The notes: generated from the sequence alone by a model not told the origin. Counted from the first letter of the stretch, positions 15,201 through 28,289 are shown. The stretch is DNA of 64,000 nucleotides from Branchiostoma lanceolatum (GCF_035083965.1 NC_089727.1:6577501-6641500), one strand, 5' to 3'. Translations and numbers: made by a program.

Positions 15201-18200
15201 TGTCCAAGAGGTCAAATAAAGGTCGTGTTTAGACTCTCCCTGGGTGGGGCACGGGACAATAGTCAGAGTGGGGCGGGGGATACAATGGCTGAATGCGATG
15301 TTGAAAGATCCTGGGGTCAGATGAAATCAAAACCCCAAGCAATTAGTCTCTATCGTTAGCCTCCTATAGAATAACTTTGAACCCATTGAAGATACATAAT
15401 AACATAAAGAAGTTAAAAGTTTGCAAAGATTCCTGTGTTTTACTTTGAGAAGTCACTTTAGCGATATAAACTTTTAGACTCTTATAGTAAAGTTTGACAA
15501 TATTTTGACAATGTCGCATCTGTGTTCAAACCAAACCAATGAAAGAATAAATGTCGCATTGAATATAAGTATCAAAACAATTCGTTCTTGGTTTGAATCC
15601 GTAGCAGGCCCCAATGTTGTGCCTTTAGAAAAGACACTTTGCACCTGTTTTCTCACCCAGCTCAGGTGAAAAGGAGTACCTAGCTTCAGTAAGGGATGCC
15701 CTCTCTCATGGGATGTAAAACTGGAGGTCCCGTGTTTGAGGAGAGCCACACCTTGAACATTTCAAAAACCAATCAAAAACAGTAGGAGTCCATCCTGGTG
15801 TGAGTGGATCAAACTTCACAGTCCGCCCTTATGCAGCTTGTACATACTACATACAAAACTGGTGTGTCATGCCTTAAGGCTGTTTACTGGTTGTGCAAAA
15901 CAAATACAAACTTATCAGTGCATTAGAGCTGTGCAGCAATCCTCCCCTCTCATTCACAGTGAGCAACTAAGCATGTTATTTACGACTGATATAATTGGAT
16001 TAGACAGGAAAGCTATGTTAAGCCAACAGGTTGTTGCACTTTTCCATTGTTCCATTACAGGAATAAGTGGAAAAAATGAAAATACATGCTCTGAAGTTCC
16101 AACAAACTGTTAAATACATGTACCCTTCAGAGTCAAGGCAAGCTTGTATATGAAATACATTGTACTTATCATGGATAGACTAATTTAAAACTTTTTTCAA
16201 TGCTGAATCATTACAAAACTGATAGTTTCCAAGTACGAAATCAATTTTCCTTTCAAGTTTCATTGGACAAAATGCTGGCAAGAACGTTTCAAAACCCTTC
16301 TCTCCAAAAGAGAGAGAACTTTTTTACCCCCCCTCCGAACATAATTGTTTACACTACAGAAACAATCACAGAAGGTTGTGTCTTGATACGTGGGTGATCC
16401 AGGAGGTTTTAGCCAATAAGAACTTACCAAACTCAAGACGATCGTCTCCTCAGGTTTTATGACAGTGACCTCGGCTACGATAGGAGGTCTCCTCTTCAGT
16501 AGGTGATCTATTAAGTCCGAGAAGGACTTTGCACGTCTTTGTAAGGAGGTTTTGCTCCTCTTTCTTCCCGCGGACATTTCTTTCGTAAACTGGGTCGCTT
16601 AACTACCTCTTATTTACACCTGGATGTATAGGGTTCCAATCCTCAAGGGACTGATCCATTCTATCATCAGGAGGGGGGAGTTATTTTATACTTACACATG
16701 AATGTAGAAAATGGAAATAAACTGATATTAACACAGGTAATCTTGTTAACTTGCAATTTCAACTTCAAAACGTTGGTGCCAATCATTTATAAACAAGGAG
16801 CCAACTCATACAGAACCAAGCAAAATGTTTGTTTTAACTGAAAGTTTTCCTTCAGGCAAGTTAGACTAAGACAGGACTGGTCTATCCACTATCCTCCTAA
16901 AAAACACTTCAACCAACCAGATGGAAGGCAAGCAGTCATGTGACAAAAGAAAAAGGGGATTCGCCTGCATCCATGCCACTTATCCCTCCAATTACTAAGA
17001 ATTAAACCAGATGAAAAGTGATGATCTCCCTTTCACCCTGCTGAAAGCAGGGCAGTTGTGAAGCATTAAAGCATGAGGGCCACCCCTGCAAGTTAGGCCA
17101 GCCTACAATTGTCCAGATTAAGAAGAAGAAAGAAACGTTAGCCATTGGATTTAAATGCCTGTATCATTTTTCTGGGGTTGCTAAGCTACCTGTACATCCT
17201 AAAGGCTCCCTTGTTATGACAGTATGCCTGACCCAGTATTGAAACAAAGCGGAAATTTGGCCACTGCCTCTTAGTTAGCATTCATAAACAACTTCTTGGG
17301 GGGGGGGGTCTTCAATTGAAGATGTGGCTACTCAATCAATGTCTCCAAAAAACTGTAGTGTAGGACTAGAATTTGAGTGCGTTTTTAAAGAATAGAAGAA
17401 GATGAAAACATTACCGGTAACGCATATCTATCAATACGTTTCTACCTGGGAGATCCCAGTTCAATCTTGGGTCAGGACATTTTGGTTGGGGCTACATCTT
17501 AATTTTGGAAGGGACATTACATGGGGAGGACGTGTTCGAGGACATGCCTTGATCATGCTAAAAGGGAACTTCAGGGATTAAGCAACCCATCCCTTTAAAA
17601 AATATACCCTGCCACTCGTGACTGAAACAGTTAGGAAACTTAAACTTAAAAAAGCTGAATGAACAAACAAATGAACAAAAGCTACAACATGGTAACTTAG
17701 TAAGCACACAAACCTGAAAGTAACGTTTAAGTGCATTTAGATCTAGGTTTCCAAGACTCAGGCCCCGCTGCAGCCCCTTCTTTCTCGAACTGGACCTCTC
17801 CACAAAGCTGAGCCCAGTCAAAGGCCGCGACAGTCTTTCCGAGGCCGTCGACTTTGTCGTGCAGATACGAACCCTTTTCCCCGCACCTCTCCCCTTCTTG
17901 GCCTGCCGCATTGCGGTAGTAAGGTGTTCCTTCACGAATGGCTCCCGCATGGACTTGCTGGTAAACTTTTCCGATTTAACGGAGTCCGTGTCTAGAAGTC
18001 TGCTCTCGTCCTCACTATTCATATCCTCCATCACGAATCGCTTTTGCACTCACTAACAGAGGAAACCTGTTATACTGTCACCACTGTTCAGAGGTTTAAT
18101 TTCTAACACACCCACACAAGAAAAGAGCAAGAAGCCAGACACATGTCTTGTTGATGTTTTTATGCTTGAACACCCAGCTGCCTCTACCCACAAGTTCAGC

Positions 18201-21200
18201 ATTTCTTTTCCCCTTTGTAAAATGTGAATGCAGTATCAATCTTGATTTACCATCAAACATCTTTCCCCCCTTTAGTTACTGTTAGTCCCTGACTTCCAAA
18301 TTCCACGTGTGATGCCGTCAATGCTGCTTTACCAATTATCAGCTGGGGCCGTGTTTAGTAAACCGTAGATTCGCCACCGATCTGAGCCCAGTTACAAAGA
18401 GTCCTCCCTGTAAGTCAGAGATTCAGTTCCAGCAGGTGTTGTGCTCTGACGTCCTACCTGAGGATACCTTACATCATCAGGTGTTCAATCAGCTGATGCC
18501 AAGGAGACGCTCAATGCCAAGAGTTAATGAGGAGGGGGTGGAGGGAGGATACATGTCGTGGTATGTTTGAATTGAAATCGAAGGCACCACAGCAAATGAA
18601 TGAGCGGATGAATGAAACTGCCAACCCTGGTTGAGCAGATCCACATTGGACACTTTAACCACCTGTTGCAGGGCAGGAAAAACTGTCCGCAGCTAAAATG
18701 CAGTCTGAAACTATTTGCAGCTGAAACTTATTTCAGCAAGTGACCAATATTAGACTCTTTAATAGGATGAGGTTTAGGTAAATCATGTGTTCACATTGTA
18801 CACTTTCACAAAGTCAGGGCCAATTGTCCTGTAACAATGCAAGGGTTTTGGACTGGTAACTGCAGTTTTCTAATATCTCAGTAGGAGTCTCTGCAAAATC
18901 TTTGATTGACCAAGTTCATTTTGCCAAGATTGCCAAATTTTGCCAACAGAAATGATGGCGACCATTTCAATCGTGTACCACAAGAGCACATGTACAGTAG
19001 GGCAATGATGCTTGGGAGCCTAGATCCCTTAAAACAAACATCAACATTCTACCTTCTAGGTTTGCGCTTCTCTTTTATATCTTTTGCTGTTTCATCAACA
19101 TCATAACCCATTTGCATTACTGCTTTTACATGTTTATTGCATGTTTTCACCAGTATGGTGTGTCATACCATACTAACTTCTTTTCACCCTCTGAATCTAT
19201 TTTCCTTGAAAAATAAGAGAAAAAACAACAGATATAATTTTGATGTGGCTATAGTTAAACACAATTAATTGTAAAACACTTATTCTGCTGTTTTATTTTG
19301 CAGTGTTCTACCCAGCTGCTCAGGAAGGTATCTACAGTCTGAGGTACCATCAATAACCACAGAACTAACAGAACTGTTTACTTAGCTTAACAGATTTGTT
19401 TATAAGTATTACACTACCCTAATAAATTACATCTGCACCTGTGATGCTATAGCCTGACTAAATCACACTCCTAGCAGCCTTTCTACTACTGGCCAGGTCC
19501 ATAATTAAGTCAGGAGAATTGTCAGACTTAGAACTGTCTGTTACCATCATGTTGGAAGCTATGATGACTGGTCAGTGTCAATGGGATGGGAGGGGGAGAT
19601 CCTGGGTTTCCATTGGACTGCTTTCCATGACAGTAACAAAGAATGCTGAGCTCCTGTTTGTACTTCCCCTTCCCTAAACAGCCTCCTGGCTTGAGGTGAT
19701 AGGCCACCAATCTCCTAGCAGATCTTACCATCATGGCAAAATCATTATGAGGGCCAAGTCAGTTAATCTCCAAGCAGAAAATCGGGGCGCGAAAATCGTA
19801 TATGTTAGCCAGAGAAGCTCCCGTACGGGGCTGACTGGAGCTTATCTGGCTGACTGGAGCTTATCTGGCTAGCATATACGATTTCCCGCCCCGTGTAGAT
19901 CTGCGGCTTGGAGATTACAAGTCAGTATCCATGGGCCCTGGTATACTGTCTTGGCCCACATAACAATTTTGCCATCAGAAGACACCCATGGAGATGAAAG
20001 GGCCACAGCTCTCAATCATCCCCTGACAGCATGAGACTGTGTAACACAGTACTGGCTAGGGACCCTACAGCATATAGCAAGACCAGTGGCTAATCCCCCC
20101 CACACTCCCACCATGGCTGATCAGTTTGTCATGGATTTGGTAATGAGCCTTTAATCATCAGGGCAGGCTGGATCCATTAAAGGGGGCCACTAGCCTCTCC
20201 TGCTGCACAGTTAACCTTCTCCCTCCTGCCTAACCCCACAACCATTAGGGAATGGTTAGCCCAAGGGCTGCTTCAGTATGCTAAAGGTTAACAGGCCACT
20301 GGACATTTTAGCACTCTGAAGTAGCCGGTTTGCACCCAATTCCCTACTGGTTACAGAGTTTGGCAGCAGGGAGAAGATTAACGGGTCACTGGCCTTTTGG
20401 TGTTCACAGTTTTAACAACAGGTGTCCAAGCAACACTCCAGGAATGTACTACATGTACAGACCTTCCACCTTATACTATGTTAAAGACACTGTTTAGGAT
20501 TACGGGGTCAAAGACAAGTAATGTAGTATAGGGCCCTTTTTAACCTTCTCCATGCTGCCTAACCCTATACCACATTTGGTACCAAATGGCTACCTTAGCA
20601 GTATGAAGGTTAAAGAAACAGTTCTTTAACCTTCTCCCTGCTGCCTGATCCCGTAATCAATAGAGGCTTGGTAGACAAATGGCTAATTCAGTGTGCTAAA
20701 GGTTAACTTTTTTCTACATGACTGTTTGACACTTTTATGGGCTATCAAGGAGAGCCTTCAAGCAGTGAGCCCACAGGTGCTCAAAGGTGTAAGAATCATA
20801 AACTGCCATTAGTTACGGGGATTGTTGTGTCTGCCCCTTTCACCCTGCACGAACCAAGCATTAACAAAGCATTCGTGCACCGGGAGCAAATCTTTCTTTA
20901 TTTACCATCCCAGGGCCCAACGGTCCGTTTGTCCACAAGATTTACAATCTACCAGACGCCTTCTTTGGGCGCTCTAGCCAGTTGCTGGGAAGGAAGGTTG
21001 GAGAACAACACAACAGCCACTCGCTCGATGGAGCAACTATAATTAGAACTCGAGCCAGGATTAATAGGTATTAAATGTACATGTAACAGGGGAGCAAACA
21101 GGGGAAGAGAGGCCATTTGTCACAGGTCTGTTAACGTCCTAGACAGCAAAAGCCCACTGTTTCCTGTATTTACATAGTCTCTACCAGACTAACTACACTG

Positions 21201-24200
21201 GCTATAGAGGGAATAATTTGCCTGGGGAGTTTGTAGGTAGTTTGGCCACTGTAGGGTTTCATTTGCCCCATACAGTAGTTTCAAGTGGAAATGATACCCG
21301 TCCTGGGAACTTAGGGAAGAATTTAGGAAATGCAATTTGCAATCAGACTTAAACTTAAAGGTAAAGCATAATTCATTTTGGACATCTCTGAATTTATGCA
21401 TACTAAGTGCTAAGAAATGTTGCATGATTCAAAATGCAACACCACATATAGACCACTTATAAATACTGGGCAGCTCTGTAACAGAGCATGTTATGTTTTA
21501 CACTCGGAACTTGGATAAATGGCTTAAACCAAATAAACTGTGTAGTATGAGGTTTGCCAATGCACTCAGTCTGCTGATATACCAGTAGAGTCTATATAAT
21601 ACAATAGAGAGAGAGACTAATATATCTTGGGAATTACACGAAGGAGGCAAGTGATTTTGCATCAAAGGACCATCCCTGTCTGTCCCTTAAAGAAGGTATG
21701 GTTGTGTTAAGACAAGATCAGATAGCAAAACACAGTGGCAAAAACATACAAGACAGTTTATATATGTTTCCTAGGTATTGACATGTTTGTGTTGCTGGTA
21801 GGATACTGTTACAAGTTTGGATTAACACAAGACTATCAATGAAACACATTTAGTCAAAGTGTTACTTCATCAACACAATTTTTTTTCAATTTCTTAGAAA
21901 ACCAATGATGTCGCTGAAAAAAGGAATACGTGCTAGACGAAATTCATATGTCATTCATAGTCAGGGCTTGAAATGCTTAATGTTTTCTGCATTGCGTGAT
22001 TGTAATCTTCTAGACAAAATGTACATACCAGTAACATTCATAGTCTGGGCTTGAAATATTTTCTTATGTTTTATTCTGTGATCTTGCCCTGCCACTTTAT
22101 ACTACCTGTGATACTGAAATAAATGTATGGTCATCACTGACTCATCACTCATCACCCTTGGCAACAGTTATTGCCTAGCAATTTCTACCCTATCTTTACA
22201 AGTTCGTACCAAGTGTTTCAAATAGATGGTCAAAGTGTGGCAAAGATTTATGGCCACTCAACAAGAAGAGGATAACTACCGAATCAGGGCCTTACAACCA
22301 CTTGTGGGAAGGGGGGGAGGGGGTAGGTGCCATAAACTGTCTGCAACTTATGATCCACAACTCACCAAGCCAAGTGTTCTATCAGGTGTAAATGAGTACC
22401 TAGCTTCGGTTAGGGACGTCCCTCGGATAGAACGTTAAATGGAGGTCCCGTGTTTGAGGAGAGCCACACCTCGAGCACGTTAAAGAACCCACCGCACTTA
22501 TCGAAAAGAGTAGGGGTCCTTCCCGGTGTGAGTGGTTCAAAACCTACAGTCCTATGGCCGCACATGGGGCGATTGTCGTATTAAGGTCACCAGCACGCCG
22601 AATGGCAGTTGCTACAGACCATTGCGATCTAGCCCCGCTTAATGTGCGCTCCTCGCAATTCAGCCCTTGGCTGCGAAGAGAGAGTAGTCGGCCCACCCAA
22701 TAATAGCAATGATAATAATGATAATCTGCATAACATTACAGCATTGACTCAATGATTGAGTTAATATTTTGAGTTGGAAATTACAGTTCAACTTTGCTTC
22801 AGAAGGGTGGCTACCAATTGGCAATTACAGTAGGATCGGCAGGAAACATAGGGGAGTCTAGCCAGGATTGAGACTGTCTTTATCTGAAACTTATGAGACA
22901 AAAGACACAAGTATCCTGGCTCAGCTAGAATCACAAGACTCTCCAGGGTAGCAAGTTACACAGGACAACACCTGAAGAGCAGTTTCAAGTGTTCTTATCC
23001 TTGTCCTGATCCAACAAATCTTCAGTGACAGGGATGAAGAGTCTTGAGGAGGTGGATCGATGTTTGCTCAGTTGTTCACAGTCCTTCTAGGCAAGGCCAG
23101 AGTTTTAAAGAAACATTTTTGCACTGTTTTCTAATAAATTGTGTGTTCAACATGGATTACATATATTGAAAATATGTGTTCTACCACAACTGAGAAACAT
23201 GACTTTGATGATGAAATGTGCATTTCTTTATCACGAATGTAACATATATGACTAGTCTATATATATGAAGCCATTTGGAAGAGGGGGAACAGTCTCGGTC
23301 CGTGTGTAGTTTCTATGTTACTTCAGGCTTGACAAGGTACATTTATGTGTGCGTGCCTAAAGGAAAAAATTCAGTGAGGATACAATGTGTAAGAAAATCA
23401 TAGAGTTAAGGTTTGTATGTTTAGCTATCATTCTTAAATATTGTTCAGATAACCCAACATGACCTTGCTGATAGTAGCGTAATATATTATTATAGTTACT
23501 GTAAAAAGTTAGATTAAAGACAGTACATACTTCCACCTTTAAGCCAAAGCACTTGTCTATTTCACAAATTAATGGACAGATTCAATGAATCAATGTCAAT
23601 ATTTTAAGGCATACATGTAGTATTGATAACACTTACAGTACCCAAATGTTGAACAGAAAACTATCACTTTTACAATACTCCAATTGCTGATAGTGGTTAA
23701 TCTCTGATTGACATCATAAACCCACTCCCTCGGGCAGATTAATTCTTAAGCCAATGAGTGAATTTAAGTTCAACAAATGACAATGTAATGACATACAAAT
23801 TAGAAATTAAGCCCCGGGCGTTTTCATTGCTATGATAACAGCCACTTGTCCCCTGTAGTTGCGCTGATTTCCGTCCCCAAACAAACGTGACAGAGTACAA
23901 GTGGTTTTGTCGGCAAAAATCAATACATTACACAGATCACTCCCAGTGGGCTGGATATGGCACGTTGGCTGGTATGAATTTCAATGTTGTGTTGTTGTGT
24001 TATAACAGCGGGGGGTACCGGACCACTGTGTGTTAGCAGCCCTCTCGGACACTCGGAAACGATCGTGCTATTACCCTACGCAACGTTAGATGAAGGCACA
24101 GACTTGTTCATGAATATCTGTTACCGATGAGGCATTAAATTATAGACAACCACTGCGAAGTTTAAACTATCTAGAAGACCAGACAAGTCAAGACTTCCGG

Positions 24201-24689
24201 TCGATGTTTAATAGCGTACATACCTTCATAACCTGGCCTTGGTTGGCGGGCACCTGGATCCGATGGGCGGCCTCCTGGTGTCCGATCCCGTCCACCGCCC
24301 CGACGGTCAGCCTTCGGGCTCCCTTGGGCTGCTGTCCCTGGGCTACCCGGGGTCGGGCCGTGGGCGCCCTCTCTTGGCGGGACGGGGAGGCGGCCAGGGT
24401 TGCCCGGGACGCCGTCCCGTCGCCATACCCCGAGGGAGCGGCGGTCTGCGGCCGCTGGCTGTCCTCGAACAGGCCCATCACTCGCTGGGACTGGATCTTC
24501 CCGTGGGCCGTTGACGGTCGGATCTTCGAGGTCGATCCCGAGTCTCCCGGCATCTTGGCGGGTCGCGTGTCCGCCAGGTTTGTTAAAAGTTTGCGCTCAC
24601 CCCGGGTGACGAGGTGTCTCCGCTTGTCCTTCTCACTGCCCAATCCCAACAGCCGAGCCAACTGGTCGTACTGCACCGAGTCGACCCCC
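233..24689 (-). CDS. EF-hand and WD40-repeat protein, WDR49/WDR64/WDY family (partial, 13 exons)
   Basis: Exons seen on the minus strand, in transcript order: 24224-24689, 12689-12742, 9809-9892, 8015-8080, 5050-5280, 4145-4236, 3626-3718, 3119-3211, 2923-3009, 2377-2477, 1699-1945, 1190-1295, 233-384. All have GT..AG borders and compatible phases, giving about 620 residues before the left edge. The 9809 exon holds a canonical EF-hand loop (DTDGSGALNLEEF); the 8015/5050 junction makes a second, weaker one (DSSSDGEIAWDEF). Beta-propeller blades follow, with motifs such as DGMVTFWSPN, IGTGDREIQFYEL, VTGGMDRIVRTWNP and STDKTVKVWDT. EF-hands followed by WD40 repeats are the layout of the WDR49/WDR64/WDY proteins, usually testis- or cilium-associated; the exact paralogue is not decided. 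The 24224 exon encodes a low-complexity Arg/Ala/Pro-rich N-terminus. No convincing ATG was found for it, and the true start may lie in an unseen exon. The 3' end is off the window. Confidence 0.88.
3397..3545 (-). mobile_element. tRNA-derived SINE (copy 1)
   Basis: On the minus strand it starts with a tRNA-like head including TAGTCCAGTGGTTAGTGATT-type A-box sequence and continues into a body shared with 62440-62605 (CGCTACTGGAAAGGGTTGCA, GTTAAGCCATGGTCCACTG). It is more decayed than the other copy, with a damaged B box. It sits in an intron of the WDR gene. Confidence 0.7.
4274..4419. mobile_element. Fold-back element with 40-bp near-perfect arms
   Basis: Left arm 4285-4324 and right arm 4340-4377 are near-exact reverse complements around a 15-bp loop. 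A tail follows (TACCTGGATGTTTAACC) to about 4410. AGTTAATCAGT flanks the unit on both sides, probably a target-site duplication. A solo right part occurs at about 46092-46150. Confidence 0.75.
16428..16577 (-). CDS. Alternative first coding exon of the EF-hand/WD40 gene (short N-terminus)
   Basis: An ATG-initiated open stretch of 50 codons starts MSAGRKRSKTSLQ and ends in a good donor (TTG then GTAAGT) in phase 0. It joins exon 12689-12742 in frame to give ...ETIVLSL-IEERISLEHLHKL. The N-terminus is basic and short. Since exon 24224-24689 also ends in phase 0 before the same acceptor, this exon may be an alternative first exon with its own promoter. It could also be an internal exon with a hidden acceptor: the sequence just upstream of the ATG has no strong polypyrimidine-AG. 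Confidence 0.6.
17714..18031 (-). CDS. Alternative first coding exon of the EF-hand/WD40 gene (long basic N-terminus)
   Basis: An ATG-started stretch of 106 codons (MEDMNSEDESRLLD...) ends in LDLNALKRYFQ followed by a donor (CAG then GTTTGT), phase 0. That ending resembles the HLHKLKYYFE encoded by exon 12689-12742, which leads into the EF-hand loop. The natural junction is therefore direct splicing to exon 9809-9892 (LKRYFQ-EADTDGSG), skipping 12689-12742. The exon is rich in Lys/Arg/Ser, with no domain recognised. Joining to the 12689 exon is also in frame, but would duplicate the LK.YF helix. Confidence 0.6.
19764..19917. mobile_element. TIR element (TAATCTCC type) with 9-bp target-site duplication
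   Basis: The 154-bp inverted-repeat element starts TAATCTCCAAGCAG and ends CGGCTTGGAGATTA. It is flanked exactly by CAAGTCAGT (19755-19763 and 19918-19926). The centre holds a 20-bp direct repeat (CTGACTGGAGCTTATCTGG). No coding capacity. Confidence 0.85.
20213..20706. repeat. Cluster of TTAACCTTCTCC...AAGGTTAA short inverted-repeat elements
   Basis: Three units at about 20213-20292, 20540-20615 and 20626-20706 each start TTAACCTTCTCC-TGCTGCC and end (C/T)AAAGGTTAA or GAAGGTTAA, about 80 bp long. Further copies are at 45539-45620 and 63407-63485. Confidence 0.7.
22380..22690. repeat. Dispersed repeat of about 300 bp (GGAGGTCCCGTGTTTGAGG core)
   Basis: Shares GAGTACCTAGCTTC, GGAGGTCCCGTGTTTGAGG and GGTGTGAGTGG with 15664-15835 (same strand) and 55270-55590 (reverse strand). 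A GTTCAAAAC box looks like a degenerate Pol III B box, so it may be a SINE; this is inference. Confidence 0.6.
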
Positions 24690-25151
24690 CTGGCGGAAAC
24701 AGCGAGGAGTACAGTTAAAAACTTTGATTTCTCGAACTTAGTTTGCCTTAGCAACAAGTGGTTGCAAGCCACAAAACTAGTCCGACGACGCGACTTCGTC
24801 TAAATGACTCCTGAAGCGATAGACTACCCAAATGAATGCTTGTACAATAAGAGAGGGGTGGTTCCGTGTTTTCTTGCCCCAGTTTAGTCGGAGGGGTCAC
24901 CCGTTGTTATGGACGGGCCATGTAAATAAACTGAGCACGTGACTGGAGAAGGTAAACACAGACAACAAAAGGAGCCGCCGGTCAGGTGGGGTGCGGTCCG
25001 CTACGGATCACCTGCACTGAACGGCTTCTTTCGCAAGAGGGCCTCGTTGATAGGCTATCGCAGAGTATTGCTTTCGCGCCTCGGTTATCGGTCGCGACTG
25101 GCGTGAGAAGGAAATCTCACATTGCAAACTTGTGACCGGGCGTACTAAATT

Positions 25152-25269
25152 TAGCCTGGAGTCCCTAGCCTGGCGCCCAGCCTTGTTTAATATCTAGCTT
25201 TGGTCCGGTCCCAGGTGGGGTAGCGACGTTCGGAGCGGACCAATACTAACAAGGCTGGACTCCAGGCTA
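25152..25269. mobile_element. Short TIR element (TAGCCTGGAGTCC ends)
   Basis: The 118-bp unit has ends TAGCCTGGAGTCC and GGACTCCAGGCTA; inner CAGCCTTGTT and AACAAGGCTG also pair. No clear target-site duplication. Confidence 0.65.
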
Positions 25270-25625
25270 TAATAGACTAGCCTCTACCAGCCCAGAGAGA
25301 TGGCTGAAAGGAATAGAAATTGGGAGGCCAGAGAGATGGCTGAAAATAATAGAAATCGGCCAAATAGAATTAAGGTATTAAAATTTTTCCTTCACGCAAA
25401 CAGTCTGGCAGGGCCTCGATTTGCAAATGTGACACTGGCATTCGGAAGCTACTTTGGCAAGCGATTTTACCGGTCTAAAACGGCCAAGGTCCAATGATCT
25501 CCAATGTATCCGCTCGAAATACCAACTGCCAGAAGACACATGTCAACACCAATGACAAGGCTATGTATTAAAGCTAGATTTATTTTACTCTGTGTATGAT
25601 ATATCTACGTATAGCTTTACGAGCG

Positions 25626-25710
25626 TAGACTGGATGCCAGACCCCCAGTCTCTATGATATCTATCGTGTAACGTTAGATATTATAGAGATTGGGGGTCTG
25701 GCATCCAGTC
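25626..25710. mobile_element. Small hairpin element (GACTGGATGCCAGACCCCC arms)
   Basis: The 85-bp palindrome has arms of about 35 bp. A diverged relative, with GGGGGTCTGGCATCCAGG, is at about 49118-49182. Confidence 0.65.
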
Positions 25711-26848
25711 GTTTGTCACCACTGTAAACCAGAGAGGTCGCTTGAGTGGTGTCACCCCACACAATAACCAGCTCCACAAGTCAGGAGGTTCCGAAAATTT
25801 ATTGAGGAACCTGGATGACGAATAATTGAAAGCATACAGCAGCATCGTTGGTGATCATTTCCAGATCACGCCCCAATCTTCAACAGGAACATCTCTGCCC
25901 CAGAAGTGTCGAAACAGATGTCCGTACAGGGAGGTACGTCAAAAGGAATCAGACTACTTCTAAAGCGCATTCCTTCAATAGTCCTTGTATGCCCGGCTTC
26001 TAGTCCCTACCAGACTAACTACGCCGACTATAGGAGAATATCTGCCAGAAGATCTAGAGTTTGGCCACCATAGTTTTTTTTTTTCATTTCCGAGCGCAGT
26101 GAGGGGGAATGTTAACCTTTCCGTATACTGACTCTCCTGGCCAATTATCAAACATTTTTGCCGAATTCTACGACCGTTCCCCCGTAGGAAGGCCTGGTGG
26201 AGTCAAGTGAGGATAGTGCGCTTCTACGTAGAGCGTAATCTGCCATTTTATTTCCACGTAATTCATAGCCGGGCCGCCAAAATTGAACGTAGAGTACAAT
26301 CGCCGCATTTCAAGTATTGCGTAATCGGACGGGTAATTTAGCGTCTACGTATCACGTTAAGGCACGGTGGTTAAGGCTAGCTTCGAGTCTGCCGAAATTA
26401 CGGTAATACGTAGCCGCTACTGAATTTAGCGGGAAGCTTTAACAGTCCAAACGATCCCCAACCACCCGGTACCGAAGAAGCCTGGGCATATTATCAGGAT
26501 ACGCGAGCAAACTGTAACTTCTATAGCGGACTAACCTTTCTGGCATGTTATCCGTCTATTTGACCAATTTCTACTATTTTTTCAGCGACCCGTGGAGTCT
26601 GGTACAGGCTAACTGCAGGCCACTGAAGGAGTGCATTGTCTCGTCGGGCCACACAGACAGTAATACAGGGTGTTCTTGATCTGTGTTCACCTCGTCGCAT
26701 TCAATCCAGACTCACGCACGAAGTATTTCTTCTTGTCAACGGGTTTCATAAGTTTCCTAACTAGGCTGCCAACTTCACACTCTGTTCTTGGCACGCTAGT
26801 CTCGCCAAGGACATGATCTTGATCTACAATTTATGTTCTGTGTGGCGC

Positions 26849-26917
26849 TAGCCTGGTATCCAAAACTATTAGAGCTCCCGGGTCTCCTTTCCACAAATAG
26901 GTTTGGATACCAGGCAA
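26849..26917. mobile_element. Miniature TIR element (TAGCCTGGTATCC ends), 69 bp
   Basis: The ends TAGCCTGGTATCCAAA and TTTGGATACCAGGC are inverted repeats. Flanks GTGTGGCGC and GTGTTGCGT agree at 7 of 9 positions, a decayed 9-bp duplication. It shares its termini with the 337-bp elements at 38562 and 46295. Confidence 0.6.
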
Positions 26918-27734
26918 GTGTTGCGTATCATATAGCGCTATCAGAGTAGCTTCTTTGTGCCTTCAATGAAGTTATATGGAGATATGTATAATCTCCTTGG
27001 TGCCTTTTGAACGAACGAAGTAAAAAAACAACTCCCATCTAGCCTCCTTTGTAGGCTTTCGAGTTGGGCTTTTCTTTCTCATTACGCCGCATTTTCTGAT
27101 AGCACTTGCATATCAGCTATGACAGTACTTGATTTAATGTAACGTTAGACCGCCTAATAAGTAAAAAAGGAAAATAAACGCCGACGCCAGTAGCAGAAGT
27201 CTGCGACGGAGGCTACCTAACCTTGATGATCGTTAACCTGGTCGTACCACGTGTGCGAACTTCAGCGACGTGGAAGTGTGAGTTGAAGACAATTCAATAC
27301 AAACTATGAAATTGATCGTGTAATTAGCTGTTTTTCTATTTACCGTGAGTCCGTGACTCTTTTATCATCATATCGTGCTTCTTTGTGAATATTTGTATTC
27401 GGGAAATAAAATAAAGGTACAGATAAACAAACCAAGAGATCTTATCCAGTCTTGACGTAAATACAAAGTGGGTGAATAGATATATGAAATATTATGCTGG
27501 TTCAGTGCAAAAGAAACAATTCACAAGGAAAACTGTCGAACTGAAATTCATATGGTTTTCGTCTCCTTACACCACGGAAATCTTATGTTCATATCTTCAT
27601 CATGTCGACTGTTCTTTTCACGTTTTCGTTTCCAAACTTTGAAAATCCCTGGCAAAATCTTGGTCAGCCCAAGGATGGTCAGCCCTAGCCTCGAAGCCAG
27701 ACTGTTTCCAGGGCTAGCACAGGCCTAGGCCCCA

Positions 27735-28072
27735 GTAATCTCCAAGCAGATCTATCGGTCGGTAGCAAAGACCGTATCCAAATGGCAAAGGAGATTTATT
27801 AATGAATGAAAGACCTTTATTGTACGTTTCTGCTCTCACAAGCTAATTACATGTCACGGTGATAAAGCAGTAGAATAATTACACGAGTTTTGCCACTGAT
27901 AGATCTGCTTGATAGAACTGAGTCAGCTTACAGATGTGATTTTTGCGGCAGAGACTGCCATTCTTGTATAGGGCTGTTTAGCAATAGTCGATGCTGTAGG
28001 GCTGTTGTGAATTAGGATTTTACCATGGTCAATACTGACCGACGGAGGCCATATATAGATCTGCTTGGAGAT
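27735..28072. mobile_element. TIR element (TAATCTCCAAGCAGATC ends) containing a LINE-like tail
   Basis: The ends ATCTCCAAGCAGATCTAT and ATAGATCTGCTTGGAGAT are exact inverted repeats. The inside includes ATGAATGAAAGACCTTTATTG, a recurrent tail motif of the window, so the element either captured or received a retroposon fragment. Confidence 0.65.
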
Positions 28073-28289
28073 TCGGCTCCGGGGCCAACGTGCCCCCAAG
28101 GAAATTTTGCCACAGGCCCCCTGAGTTGGACCACAAAGGCCACCGCCGGACTAATGAGTGAGAATTTACATGAAGGGGTGACCAGGATGTTTAAAAATGC
28201 ATAGGAATTACACACGGTTCCTAAGCGGCGTAGCGCCCACACTCCAAAGCGTTGTGTACTGCCCATACTTGTCGTGCCGGTGTGAACGC

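Noticed and set aside
24204..24803. 199-codon plus-strand ORF opposite the first WDR exon
   Set aside because: It is the complement of a GC-rich coding exon; no splice signals or recognisable domain, while the minus strand joins in frame to the EF-hand exons.
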